Shown here piece after piece: positions 15,409 to 23,882 of a DNA stretch of 64,000 bases (position 1 is the stretch's first letter; the number at the start of each line of letters is the position of its first letter). The translations under genes were made by a program, and so were the position numbers. The DNA is taken from NCBI GenBank assembly GCA_035624215.1, contig DASPRY010000115.1, positions 20,262 to 84,261 on the forward strand. Reading direction: 5' to 3'. The DNA is from JAFAGX01 sp035624215. GTDB taxonomy: Bacteria > Acidobacteriota > Terriglobia > Terriglobales > Acidobacteriaceae. The notes beneath the pieces are model-generated. The model had not been told where the DNA came from and did not search any database. It worked only from the letters and a program-made list of their open reading frames with translations.

Positions 15409-15878
15409 ATGGCGATCTCTTCTAAATCCTGCCCCAGGACTTCCCAAACCTTGCGAAGCAAGGATTCGGCGGAAAAAGGCTTCGGCAGATAGAACATCTT
15501 GGTCGTCGCGCTATCTTTCCCAGTGGCAACATTCTCTGGATAACCAGATGTGAAGATTACCCTTAAATCGGGATTGATAATCCTGAGTTCCTTGGCTAGG
15601 TCGCGACCGTTCTGCCCCGGCAAGATCACGTCCGTCAGCAGCACTTGCACCGTCCTGCCATGACGCTCAAACATGCCCTTCGCTGATACCGCGTTGCGCG
15701 CTTTCAGCACACGATATCCCGCGCTCTCCAGGATCTCGGCGGTGATTTCGCGCACAAAAGCTTCATCCTCCACCAGCAAAATAGTTCCCCTTGCTGGGAT
15801 CCGCGTGGTGGGTCTGCCAGGCGCTTGCGTTCTCTCCGCAGCTAGTTCAGCTTGGTTCACTTCCCCTCCTGACACCAC
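15405..15878 (-). CDS. Single-domain response regulator (CheY-like receiver)
   Basis: 157 residues: about 30 variable residues, then a receiver domain (TILLVEDEAFVREITAEILESAGY). The acidic pocket is VEDE, the phospho-acceptor Asp is in VLLTDVILPGQNG, the switch Thr/Ser in VIFTSGYPE and the Lys in YLPKPFS, so it should be phosphorylatable. No output domain is present. Sequence style (LTDVILPG, TSGYPE) matches receivers of hybrid histidine kinase systems. No cognate kinase lies in the window. Confidence 0.9.
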   Translation of the reverse strand: MVSGGEVNQAELAAERTQAPGRPTTRIPARGTILLVEDEAFVREITAEILESAGYRVLKARNAVSAKGMFERHGRTVQVLLTDVILPGQNGRDLAKELRIINPDLRVIFTSGYPENVATGKDSATTKMFYLPKPFSAESLLRKVWEVLGQDLEEIAI

Positions 15879-16171
15879 GGATCAGCCGCACGCCAATGCC
15901 CTAACCTTATGCGGTACGTCCAAACGGTAAGTTGCTATAGTTTTAAAAGGTTTACGATTTTCCAACCGCAGGCGAGGCTGAGCGTGGGCCTGTCGATCCG
16001 AGCGTCGCTCAGCATTTTGGGAAGGAATACGATAAAACTCGGGAATTTTTTCCGGGTCGGTGTGCTGGAAGCTGATGCCGCCATCCGGGTCCCATGATTG
16101 AGAGGTGGCGCTCCCCAGTGGACTACATTAAATCAATCAGCCGCTGTAGGCGCGGCAACTTGAGAGCTTGA

Positions 16172-17545
16172 ATGAACCCTAAGCAACACGCAGAGAACAT
16201 CGTTGCCCGGTTGAGGCGCGCTGGTCACCAGGCATTCCTTGTCGGCGGATGCGTCCGCGACTTACTGCTCGGTCGTGAGCCCGCTGATTTTGATGTATCT
16301 ACCGATGCCACGCCCGATCAGGTGATGGCAATCTTCCCAGAAACCTACGCGGTGGGCGTGCAGTTTGGGGTCGTCTTGGTACCGCAATCTGGCGAGGAGG
16401 ACACACACAACCACCAGCATGGCAGCGTCGTTGAGGTTGCAACTTTTCGTTCTGACATTGGTTACAGTGACGGACGTCACCCCGACGAGGTCCGCTTCAG
16501 CAGCGACCCGCGGCAAGATGTTCTGCGCCGTGATTTCACCATCAACGGTCTGCTGTTCGATCCCGTCACCAATCAAGTGCTGGATTTTGTAAACGGGCGC
16601 AATGATCTGGAAGCCAGGATCATTCGCACCATCGGCGATCCCGAACGCCGGTTCGCAGAAGACAAACTGCGCATGCTACGTGCTGTGCGCTTCTCCTCGC
16701 GTTTCGACTACGCAATTGAGCCGGCAACATTTCAAGCCATTCAGAAGCTCGCCTCGCAGGTTCATCAGGTTTCCCGCGAGCGTGTTCGAGACGAACTTAC
16801 CAAGATTCTGACGGAGGGGCATGCCCGCTCTGCTTTCCTTCTGCTTGATCGCACCGGGCTGCTCCACGAGTTGCTACCTGAGATCGAAGCCATGAAGGGT
16901 GTCTCACAACCTCCCGAGTTCCATCCCGAGGGAGACGTTTTCGTGCATACTTTGCTTTTGCTCCAGCACCTGCCACAACCCTGTTCGCCTACTCTGGCCT
17001 GGGGTGCCCTGTTGCACGACGTCGGCAAACCGCCGACTTTCCGCATCGCGCCTGATCGCATCCGCTTCGACGAACACGTCGAAGTAGGAGTCAAAATGTC
17101 GGAGGAAATCTGTCAGCGAATGCGTTTCTCCAACGAGGACACTGCGCAAATCCTGGCGCTGGTCGACAACCACATGCGCTTCGCAGATGCGCAAGGCATG
17201 AAAGACTCCACCTTCAAGAAGTTTGTTCGCATGCCGCACTTCGAGGAACATCTGGAACTACATCGCATCGATTGTCTGGCGAGCCATGGCGACCTCAGCC
17301 TTTACGACTTCACTCGGGAAAAACTGGCGGACATGCCGGCGTCAGTCGTGCGGCCTGCTCCGCTGATCACCGGTGATGACCTAATCGGAGCAGGTTATAA
17401 ACCCGGGCCCCGTTTCAAGGATATTTTGTCCGCCGTTGAGGATGGCCAACTGGAGGGACGATTCCACACTAAAGATCAAGTTATGGATTTCGTGGCGCAC
17501 GAATTCCCTGTCTCGGAATCTTCCGACGCTGAGCGATCTTGTTGA
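16172..17545 (+). CDS. tRNA nucleotidyltransferase / poly(A) polymerase family protein with HD domain
   Basis: 457 residues. N-terminal class II nucleotidyltransferase head: AFLVGGCVRDLLLGREPADFDVSTDA with the DxD metal motif, then RRDFTINGLLFDP and RFAEDKLRMLRAVRF. A C-terminal HD domain (LHDVGKPPTFRI) follows. It either adds CCA ends to tRNA or polyadenylates RNA; the two activities cannot be separated by eye in this family. The ATG is preceded by a 293-base gap in which nothing else was recognised. Confidence 0.92.
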   Translation: MNPKQHAENIVARLRRAGHQAFLVGGCVRDLLLGREPADFDVSTDATPDQVMAIFPETYAVGVQFGVVLVPQSGEEDTHNHQHGSVVEVATFRSDIGYSDGRHPDEVRFSSDPRQDVLRRDFTINGLLFDPVTNQVLDFVNGRNDLEARIIRTIGDPERRFAEDKLRMLRAVRFSSRFDYAIEPATFQAIQKLASQVHQVSRERVRDELTKILTEGHARSAFLLLDRTGLLHELLPEIEAMKGVSQPPEFHPEGDVFVHTLLLLQHLPQPCSPTLAWGALLHDVGKPPTFRIAPDRIRFDEHVEVGVKMSEEICQRMRFSNEDTAQILALVDNHMRFADAQGMKDSTFKKFVRMPHFEEHLELHRIDCLASHGDLSLYDFTREKLADMPASVVRPAPLITGDDLIGAGYKPGPRFKDILSAVEDGQLEGRFHTKDQVMDFVAHEFPVSESSDAERSC

Positions 17546-17662
17546 TCCCGTTTCGGGAAAAATCGCAGTTTGAGACGAAATGACCACGCTTACGAAAAAT
17601 CTTGTCAAGCCCCCTTTTTTGCCAAAATCCTGCGAAGCCGTTGAATCTATGCCAAATATTTT

Positions 17663-17694
17663 GGGAATTATATACTTTAAAAACCAAATGAATT
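17663..17694 (+). repeat. Left terminal inverted repeat of the IS1595-family element
   Basis: Begins GGGAATTATATACTT, identical over 15 bases to the complement of the right end, then continues with partial matches (AAACC and GAATT blocks) to about 32 bases. Directly preceded by the target duplication AATATTTT. Confidence 0.9.
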
Positions 17695-17895
17695 AAGTCC
17701 TTTTCTATCAGTTGCTTACAGGCGTTATCCTCTAGTACAATCACACTCTAGGCGGGCCGTTATCGGTTTGTTAACGGTCAACAAGATGGCACGTCCAGTT
17801 TATAGCTACAGGCTGTGGTTGGCTTGTAACAGGCTTTTGTAATTGGTGAGAATATGCTATTTGCCAGATTGGCAAATTGTGATGAGAATTATTGT

Positions 17896-18042
17896 ATGAA
17901 GGCGGCGAAGAAAAAGGCCAAGCGAACGTATCAAAAACCAGTGTCACTTTACCCGATGAAGTTTGAGGATGCGATCAAGCGGCTCCTACAGGCAAAGCCG
18001 ATGCCGAAGAAAGCCTCACGAAAATCCGCCGAGCCTCGCTAG
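17896..18042 (+). CDS. Small basic passenger protein of the IS1595-family element
   Basis: 48 residues, Lys-rich at both ends with a conserved-looking core KPVSLYPMKFEDAIKRLLQA. Small proteins of this pattern are, from memory, often seen beside IS1595-type transposases. The gene runs convergently to the transposase and overlaps its 3' end by 27 bases. An upstream in-frame ATG would add 14 residues; neither start has a strong ribosome-binding site. Function unknown; DNA or transposase binding is a guess from the charge. Confidence 0.6.
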   Translation: MKAAKKKAKRTYQKPVSLYPMKFEDAIKRLLQAKPMPKKASRKSAEPR

Positions 18043-18849
18043 CTGCTCGTTCAGTTTGATACCGCGTTTCAGCGTAGCGAAGAAACCTTCCACGGCATTG
18101 GTTGAAATCCTGCGACCATCTTCTGTCACGGAATATTTCTTTTCCTTGTGACGGATCACGTCGTGCTTCGGAAACTCATCGCGGCAGAAGTAGTATACGG
18201 TTGCTTCGTCCGTGTTGAGTTGTGTTCCCTGTGCAATGGATTCGCGGAGAACTGGTTTCAGATTTTCTACGGTCACGCGGGGCACGGAAAATGAACGGGC
18301 ACGTCCAGCTTCATCCACAAGGTTCCGTTCAACCATCGTGACCACTGGAACCTTCTTGCTTCGTTCCGGTGTTGGATGGCCGGGGTTGCCACGTTCTTTC
18401 CCGCCGATGTATGTTTCATCCACTTCCACTGTGCCGCTCAGTGGTTTGGACTTTAGAAGGGACTCCTGAGCCATCGCATAGCGGATGCGATGAGTCATAA
18501 ACCACGCGGATTTGTACGTGATGCCCAGCATACGGTGTAGCTGGTGAGAACTCATGCCCTTCTTACTGGCGCACATGAAGTGAATTGCCGTGAGCCACTT
18601 GTTAAGTGGAATGTGGCTGTCCTCAAAAATAGTGCCGACTGTCACGGAAAATTGCCCTTGGCATCCACGACACTTCCACACGCCTTTGCGAACGGGTGTT
18701 ATCGATTCTGGATTTGCTTCTAGTCGATATGCTTCATTGACCAGCCCGCAGTGTGGGCAAACAGGGCCATCCGGCCAACTTAATTTTTCAAGGAATCTTC
18801 TTGCTTGGTCTTCGTCCGAGAAATTCTGAGCCACATTTCGGAGGTTCAT
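18016..18849 (-). CDS. IS1595-family transposase, C-terminally shortened
   Basis: 277 residues. N-terminal zinc ribbon with Cys31, Cys34, Cys60 and Cys63, then the helical segment WLTAIHFMCASKKGMSSHQL, and the DDE-type domain: Asp144 (EVDETYIGG), Asp214 (NTDEATVYY) and the N..E motif of this family in NAVEGFFATLKRG (Asn251, Glu254). All catalytic residues are present. Related transposases continue for roughly 50 more residues with an HLHRY..EF-type helix; here the protein stops 20 residues after the Glu, in sequence antisense to the small passenger ORF. Activity is therefore doubtful. Confidence 0.92.
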   Translation of the reverse strand: MNLRNVAQNFSDEDQARRFLEKLSWPDGPVCPHCGLVNEAYRLEANPESITPVRKGVWKCRGCQGQFSVTVGTIFEDSHIPLNKWLTAIHFMCASKKGMSSHQLHRMLGITYKSAWFMTHRIRYAMAQESLLKSKPLSGTVEVDETYIGGKERGNPGHPTPERSKKVPVVTMVERNLVDEAGRARSFSVPRVTVENLKPVLRESIAQGTQLNTDEATVYYFCRDEFPKHDVIRHKEKKYSVTEDGRRISTNAVEGFFATLKRGIKLNEQLARLGGFS

Positions 18850-18900
18850 ACTTGGTTACCTCTCTTTTTGGCCTCTTGCTAACCAAGTGCATTCTGCATG

Positions 18901-18932
18901 AATTCTATCGGTTTGTCAAGTATATAATTCCC
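18901..18932 (-). repeat. Right terminal inverted repeat of the IS1595-family element
   Basis: Read on the minus strand it begins GGGAATTATATACTT and continues GACAAACCGATAGAATT, matching the left end in its first 15 bases and at most later positions. Followed by the target duplication AATATTTT. Confidence 0.9.
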
Positions 18933-19044
18933 AATATTTTCTTGGAAAGTGTGTCATAAGACCCCCCTCAAAACTGCTATTCTGAAATTAGAGGGACAAT
19001 TTGTAGGCTGAGCCTTCCCGTTTCTAGCAAAATCAGCAAACCAT

Positions 19045-19380
19045 ATGAAAGTCACCGATAAAGACGTCGCCTATGTAGCTGACTTGGCCAATTTGGAACT
19101 AACCAGCGAGGAACGTGCGCGCTTGCTGCGTGACCTCAATTCCATTCTTGATTATGTTAATCAGCTCAACGAACTCGATACCTCAAATGTACAGCCCATG
19201 GCCCAGGTTTTACACCGATATAGCGACGAATCGCAGAAGGGTGTCGAGAATTTCGTGTATGCCAGCCGGGACGATATTCATGAGAGTTTGCGCAAGTCGC
19301 TAGCGCGGAAAGTCGCTCTGGCGAACGCTCCCGAGACCGATGGAACATTCTTCCGCGTGCCCAAAGTCATTGAAAGATAG
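19045..19380 (+). CDS. gatC: Aspartyl/glutamyl-tRNA amidotransferase subunit C
   Basis: Small structural subunit of GatCAB, which turns Glu-tRNA(Gln) or Asp-tRNA(Asn) into the amidated form. 111 residues. It begins VTDKDVAYVADLANLELTSEE and contains ILDYVNQLNELDTSNVQPM, both hallmarks. The C-terminal FFRVPKVIE matches the end that wraps GatA. gatA follows after a 69-base gap filled by an inverted repeat; gatB is not in the window. Confidence 0.95.
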   Translation: MKVTDKDVAYVADLANLELTSEERARLLRDLNSILDYVNQLNELDTSNVQPMAQVLHRYSDESQKGVENFVYASRDDIHESLRKSLARKVALANAPETDGTFFRVPKVIER

Positions 19381-19436
19381 TGGTCAGCGGTCAGTGGTCA
19401 GTGTTCTGTAATCGGTGATTTGCTGACCGCTGATCA
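19381..19436. repeat. Inverted repeat between gatC and gatA
   Basis: Arms TGGTCAGCGGTCAG (19381-19394) and CTGACCGCTGATCA (19423-19436) pair over 14 bp with one mismatch. The loop of 28 bases contains another GGTCAGTG copy. It starts at the base after the gatC stop and ends 13 bases before the gatA ATG. No T-tract follows. Confidence 0.75.
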
Positions 19437-19449
19437 CGGGTCACTTTTT

Positions 19450-20889
19450 ATGAATCTCAGTTCCCTGACCATCAATGCTGCCCGCTCCGCTGTACAGGAG
19501 GGCAAAACCACCGCCGCAGCGCTGGCTGAAGCCTGCTACGCAAAAATCGAAAGCGACGATCCGCAGATTGGCGCGTACTTGACCCTCGCGAAGGATCGCG
19601 CCTTTGCCAAAGCCGCTGAAATTGATGTGCTGGCGGCGAAGGGTGAAAAGCTGCCGCCCCTCGGCGGCGTGCCCGTGGGAATTAAGGATGTGATGGTCAC
19701 GCGCGACGCCCGCACCACCGCTGGATCGAAGATTCTGGGCAACTATGTTCCTCCATATGACTGCACCGCGGTCGCACGGCTGGAAGCAGCCGGCGCAGTC
19801 GTGCTCGGAAAGACTAATTGCGACGAGTTCGCCATGGGATCGTCGAATGAAAATTCAGCTTGGCGCCCGGTTCACAACCCCCGTGATCTAAGCCGGGTGC
19901 CGGGCGGCTCTTCCGGTGGTTCCGCCGCCGCCGTGGCGGCCGATATGGCTGTGGTCGCACTGGGCTCCGATACTGGAGGTTCCATTCGCCAGCCTGCTTC
20001 CTTTTGCGGAGTGGTTGGACTCATGCCCACTTATGGCCGCGTTTCGCGCTACGGACTGATTGCTTTTGCTTCCTCGCTCGATCACATCGGCCCGTTGAGC
20101 AAAACGGTAACCGACGCCGCCATCGTGCTGCGCACCATCGCCGGCCGCGACCCCATGGATTCAACTTCCGCCGATGTGCCCGTCCCAGATTACGTGGCGG
20201 AGCTGGGAAAACCGGTTCGCGGACTCAAGATCGGCGTGCCCAAAGAATACTTCGGAGAAGGCCTGGACGCGGAGGTTCAGATGGCAGTCGAGACGGCGAT
20301 TCAAAAGCTGGCAGCCTTCGGCTGCGAGATCATCTCTCTGTCGCTACCTCATACCAAATATGCGATATCAACCTATTACATCGTCGCCACTGCGGAGGCT
20401 TCATCCAATCTGGCACGCTACGATGCAGTTCGCTACGGATTTCGTGCCAAGGGCGCGCACACGCTCTCCGAAATGTACAAGCGCAGCCGCGATCAGGGAT
20501 TTGGAACCGAGGTCAAGCGGCGCATCATGCTCGGTACCTACGCCCTCAGCGCCGGCTACTACGATGCCTATTACTTGAAGGCACAGAAGGTTCGCGCATT
20601 GCTGGCGCAGGATTTTGAGGAAGCTTTTAAGAAGGTAGATGCAATCGTTACGCCGACCAGCCCTACGGCCGCATTCAAGTTGGGCGAAAAAGTTGATGAT
20701 CCGTTGGCTATGTACCTGGCCGACATTTATACGGTGACCGCCGATCTCGCCGGTATTCCGGGGATTTCCATCCCCTGCGGGGAGACAAAGGAAGAGCTGC
20801 CGATTGGGTTGCAGATTCTGGGCAAGCATTTCGACGAAACCACGATCTTGCGCATAGCACACGCGTATGAGCAAGCGCGAAACGCGTAG
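19450..20889 (+). CDS. gatA: Aspartyl/glutamyl-tRNA amidotransferase subunit A
   Basis: Amidase-signature enzyme that releases ammonia from glutamine for tRNA amidation. 479 residues. The Ser-cisSer-Lys triad is visible in VPVGIKDVM (Lys), GGSSGGSAAAVAADM (cis-Ser) and GSDTGGSIRQPASFCG (nucleophile). TYGRVSRYGLIAFASSLDHIGP and GTYALSAGYYDAYY are GatA-specific. The ATG is preferred over an in-frame TTG ten codons earlier because the latter lies inside the inverted repeat. Confidence 0.96.
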   Translation: MNLSSLTINAARSAVQEGKTTAAALAEACYAKIESDDPQIGAYLTLAKDRAFAKAAEIDVLAAKGEKLPPLGGVPVGIKDVMVTRDARTTAGSKILGNYVPPYDCTAVARLEAAGAVVLGKTNCDEFAMGSSNENSAWRPVHNPRDLSRVPGGSSGGSAAAVAADMAVVALGSDTGGSIRQPASFCGVVGLMPTYGRVSRYGLIAFASSLDHIGPLSKTVTDAAIVLRTIAGRDPMDSTSADVPVPDYVAELGKPVRGLKIGVPKEYFGEGLDAEVQMAVETAIQKLAAFGCEIISLSLPHTKYAISTYYIVATAEASSNLARYDAVRYGFRAKGAHTLSEMYKRSRDQGFGTEVKRRIMLGTYALSAGYYDAYYLKAQKVRALLAQDFEEAFKKVDAIVTPTSPTAAFKLGEKVDDPLAMYLADIYTVTADLAGIPGISIPCGETKEELPIGLQILGKHFDETTILRIAHAYEQARNA

Positions 20890-20946
20890 GATACGCGCGA
20901 GAGCCTGCCCTGAGAAGGGGCTTCTGGAGAGCGCAGCTAGGCCGGC

Positions 20947-21528
20947 CTACAACGGTTCGTAATATCGTTCTCCCGCGCAACTGCGGCACAGGACTTTGCC
21001 GTCGCGCCGGACTTCGCGGCGAAAACTAATTCCTTCGCCGCAAATATCGCAGACAATTCGTTCGCCTTTGTATCCGGGAAATTCCTCGGGAGGCAGCTCG
21101 ACCTTCACCCATTGCGTAGTGAATAGGTCGTCATCCACGATTTCGCGATAAGCCAGCATCTGCTGGCTATTTTTGTCGCAAATTTCCGGATGCAACTGGC
21201 GAGCCAGTGCTTTCGAAGATTCCTTCGCTGCGATTCGCACTGCCTTACCCGTGCTGACGTCTACGAACGTTGCTGCGACTTTGCCCCAGTCGCGGAATTT
21301 CAGCGCCCGCTTGCCCAGGCGGCAGCCGGTAACCACTGCGACCGCATCAGTCGCGCAGCGATCAATCTCCACGAAGGTGACGAGCCGCTTTCGGTCCTTG
21401 CCGCGGGGGTCATCGATGCCGAGCTTTGCCAGGCCAACCATCGCCAGGCGTACACCGAGTACTTGTCCGGCGCACAAGTGTCCGTGAGCTTGCTCCGCCT
21501 CGCGCAGGTATTCGTCCAGAGATTTCAT
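20947..21528 (-). CDS. FmdE-family protein with C-terminal zinc ribbon
   Basis: 193 residues. The FmdE domain (about 1-130) shows HGHLCAGQVLGVRLA, EIDRCATDAVAVVTGCRLGKRAL and DWGKVAATFVD. The C-terminus is a four-cysteine zinc ribbon (CDICGEG, then CRSCAGERYYEPL). The family was named for subunit E of formylmethanofuran dehydrogenase but is widespread and mostly uncharacterised. No other C1 or molybdenum gene lies nearby, so a formylmethanofuran role is not supported. Convergent with gatA. Confidence 0.85.
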   Translation of the reverse strand: MKSLDEYLREAEQAHGHLCAGQVLGVRLAMVGLAKLGIDDPRGKDRKRLVTFVEIDRCATDAVAVVTGCRLGKRALKFRDWGKVAATFVDVSTGKAVRIAAKESSKALARQLHPEICDKNSQQMLAYREIVDDDLFTTQWVKVELPPEEFPGYKGERIVCDICGEGISFRREVRRDGKVLCRSCAGERYYEPL

Positions 21529-21568
21529 GCAAGACCGCTTGTTAATTCAAACCCAAGGAGAAAAAACA

Positions 21569-22168
21569 ATGAAGTCTAATTCTAGATCGAAAACACTGCT
21601 TGTAATCTTGCTATCGGCTACGCTGCTTGCCACCGGCTGCAGCGCACATTGGATCAAGGTCGCGCTTGCCGACCTGCCCGTCCTCCTGCAAATGGCACTT
21701 AACATAGGCAGTCTTGCCACCACCCTGCAATCCGGAAAGCAGCTCAGCGCAACCGACGCTGCAGCCATTCAAAACATCTCCAACCAGGCAAGCCGGGATC
21801 TGAATTTGCTGCAGACCCTCTACAACGAGTACGAGGCAAGTCCGAGCGCCACTACGATCCAGGAGATCCAGAATGCAATCGCCGATATCAACAACAATCT
21901 GCCGGCTCTGCTGCAAGCGGCGCATGTCGCGGACCCAGTGCTCTCCGCCAGGGTTACGGCAGCCGTCAACCTCATACTCACCACGGTCAACAGCTTTGCT
22001 GCTCTCATCCCTCACTCGGCGGCGTCAGCTAGTGTTCAACGGGTCACCCGCAAAGCAGTGACAGTTCCGCGGCCGGGAGATTTGAAAAAGCAGTGGAACC
22101 TGCAGGTATGCGGTCCCAGCGGAAAAGCCGAACTGGACTCCGCCCGCCTCTCCTGCGCAGTTCGCTGA
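21569..22168 (+). CDS. Putative lipoprotein of unknown function
   Basis: 199 residues. Basic N-terminus, hydrophobic stretch and lipobox LLATGC (Cys about 24) indicate a lipoprotein anchored after signal peptidase II cleavage. The mature part is helical (LQMALNIGSLATTLQSGKQL, then repeated NQASRDLNLLQTLYNEYEAS-like segments). I do not recognise a domain. The ATG was chosen because AAGGAG sits 8 bases upstream; an earlier in-frame start lacks this. Divergent from the FmdE-like gene. Confidence 0.75.
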   Translation: MKSNSRSKTLLVILLSATLLATGCSAHWIKVALADLPVLLQMALNIGSLATTLQSGKQLSATDAAAIQNISNQASRDLNLLQTLYNEYEASPSATTIQEIQNAIADINNNLPALLQAAHVADPVLSARVTAAVNLILTTVNSFAALIPHSAASASVQRVTRKAVTVPRPGDLKKQWNLQVCGPSGKAELDSARLSCAVR

Positions 22169-22318
22169 ACTTTCTGACCCGCCCGCACGCCGTGCCCCGC
22201 GATTTCAGCCACAGCTTTGCGTTTGGATTTCCATCCCAGAAGCCCTGGAGTCTGAAGTCGCGGCCGCACGGCGTGCGGCTTCTTTGGTTCGTCCAGAAAT
22301 CGCCTGGTCCTGACTCTC

Positions 22319-22897
22319 TCATGAAGTGTGCGACGATGTTTGCGGAATCGCGCGCAGCCGATGCCCCACCACGAAGATGTAGTGCAGGCCGGAGATTATC
22401 GTGAACGCAAATACTGCCCGCAAACACGTTAAGCGTGTAATTGCGACCCACCGGCTGTGCTTGATCTCCAATAACAGAACAAAGAACACCGCAGCCACCT
22501 GAGCGAACGTATTCGCTTTTCCAAAAATGCTGGGGCTGAAATCGCGCAATCCGGCGATGGCATACAGAACTGCGCTGGCCGCCAAAATGGAGATGTCCCG
22601 GCTGAAAACCAGCACCGTAAACTTCCACGGAATCTTGTGCAGAATCGAAAGCACCAGAAAAACCGTGCTGAGCAATAGTTTGTCAGCAATCGGATCGAGG
22701 TATTGCCCCAGTATGGTTTGCTGCTTTAGGGTGCGGGCCAGCAAACCATCCAGGCCATCGCTGACTCCGGCAAGCACGAACAAAATCAGCGCCGCTTGAT
22801 AGCGCCCTTCCACGAGTTTGATGACGATGAAAGGCAGGAACACCATTCGCAGCAAGGTGAGCTGATTGGGAAAGCTCAGAACTTGCGACAGCTTCAC
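22319..22897 (-). CDS. pgsA: CDP-diacylglycerol-glycerol-3-phosphate 3-phosphatidyltransferase
   Basis: Inner-membrane enzyme making phosphatidylglycerophosphate, the precursor of phosphatidylglycerol and cardiolipin. 192 residues with several membrane helices. The CDP-alcohol phosphotransferase signature is complete: DGLDGLLAR, then G, then DPIADKLLL (DG..AR, G...D...D). N-terminal NQLTLLRMVFLPF is typical of PgsA. The paralogous phosphatidylserine or cardiolipin synthases are possible but less likely. Confidence 0.87.
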   Translation of the reverse strand: MKLSQVLSFPNQLTLLRMVFLPFIVIKLVEGRYQAALILFVLAGVSDGLDGLLARTLKQQTILGQYLDPIADKLLLSTVFLVLSILHKIPWKFTVLVFSRDISILAASAVLYAIAGLRDFSPSIFGKANTFAQVAAVFFVLLLEIKHSRWVAITRLTCLRAVFAFTIISGLHYIFVVGHRLRAIPQTSSHTS

Positions 22898-23301
22898 TGG
22901 CGCTCCTCGCGGGTCGGCTCCATTGTTGCGATTGTCGCCGGGAAAGGCTGGCTTGGCAAGCCACGGGCTGCTGCAACTATCTCAGTGCACAGTTCGTGCC
23001 GCGAAAATTGGCCCCTCTTGCAGGGGAGTAGGCCAGTAAACATAGATACACAAATGTGTCATGACGCCGGCGAGTTACCCCCGGGGACTTTTGTAAATAC
23101 CCAACTTTTTGTCACTTCACACGTCTAAGTCACCAATATGTTTTTGGGCGGTGAGAACCTCTCCTCGTCCCAAAAGCGGACACGAATCTTTCACTTTCGG
23201 AACAAAGTGAAGGAACCCTGAGCAGCTGGCTTGCGTATCTGAGGAAGTTAGTGGTACGCAGGTCAATATTGCATCGGCAGCGGGGAGTCTGGAGCACAGT
23301 T
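22898..23301. other. Intergenic region, no gene recognised
   Basis: 404 bases between divergent pgsA and a winged-helix protein. It holds a stem-loop CCCCT-CTTGC-AGGGG near 23017 nested in TGGCC/GGCCA, and a palindrome ACACA-AA-TGTGT near 23050. The latter resembles TGACA-AA-TGTCA near 28490, possibly operators of one regulator. An alternative GTG start for the downstream gene lies 51 bases inside this region. No RNA family was recognised. Confidence 0.4.
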
Positions 23302-23832
23302 ATGCAGGACCGGCAGAACGGAACCCCTGGAGTCGTTGAAAGTTTTCTCAAGAATAGCGATCCCCATGTACAAGAGGTGGTAAAAACTGCGCACGAGGAA
23401 TTGCGGCTGCTGTTGCGCCAGCGCGCTGAGATCATGAAAAGAATTGGCACTTTGAAACAGACTATCTCAGGCTTGGCCAACTTGTTTGGTGACGAAATTC
23501 TGGGCGAGGACTTGATGGAGTTGGTGGACCGCAAGACCGGAGGGCGCCAGCCGGGATTCACCAAAGCTTGCCGCCTGGTCTTGATGGAAGCCCGCAGCCC
23601 GCTCAGTGTGCGCGAGGTATGCGATCGAATTCAGCAGCGCATGCCGACGGTGCTCCTTCGGCACAAGGATCCACTCGCGTCCGTCACAACCGTACTCAAC
23701 CGCCTGGTGGACTATGGCGAAGCTCAGAGCGTGCAACGGCCCAATGGCCGGCGCGCCTGGCAATGGATCTCCGATCCAGCAGTAATGTCACAACCGCGCC
23801 AGACGGGCGCCATGCCCGATTCGCACGTGTAG
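23302..23832 (+). CDS. Hypothetical protein with N-terminal coiled coil and C-terminal winged helix
   Basis: 176 residues. A heptad-like helix (VKTAHEELRLLLRQRAEIMKRIGTLKQ) is followed by a segment that looks like a winged helix: FTKACRLVLMEARSPLSVREVCDRI, then SVTTVLNRLVDYGEAQSV and a wing GRRAWQW. It is probably a DNA-binding or protein-interaction module. The ATG is taken as start; a GTG 17 codons upstream is possible. No neighbour indicates a pathway. Confidence 0.7.
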   Translation: MQDRQNGTPGVVESFLKNSDPHVQEVVKTAHEELRLLLRQRAEIMKRIGTLKQTISGLANLFGDEILGEDLMELVDRKTGGRQPGFTKACRLVLMEARSPLSVREVCDRIQQRMPTVLLRHKDPLASVTTVLNRLVDYGEAQSVQRPNGRRAWQWISDPAVMSQPRQTGAMPDSHV

Positions 23833-23882
23833 TTCGAACTCTCCGGTCCAGCTGTTTTCCGAATTTTGGCGGTTCTCACGTC

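Larger units (their letters stand above)
17663..18932. mobile_element. IS1595-family insertion sequence, 1270 bp, with 8-bp target duplication
   Basis: The element is bounded by inverted repeats starting GGGAATTATATACTT on both ends, and flanked on each side by the same 8 bases AATATTTT (17655-17662 and 18933-18940). An 8-bp duplication is the IS1595-family habit, so the ends are placed to the base. It carries a transposase gene on the minus strand and a small convergent ORF on the plus strand. It lies between the nucleotidyltransferase and gatC and disrupts no recognisable gene. Identical duplications suggest a fairly recent insertion. Confidence 0.93.

Noticed and set aside
23005..23030. 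Possible sigma-54 promoter (TTGGCCCCTCTTGCA)
   Set aside because: The spacing between the GG and GC dinucleotides is 8 bases instead of the required 10.
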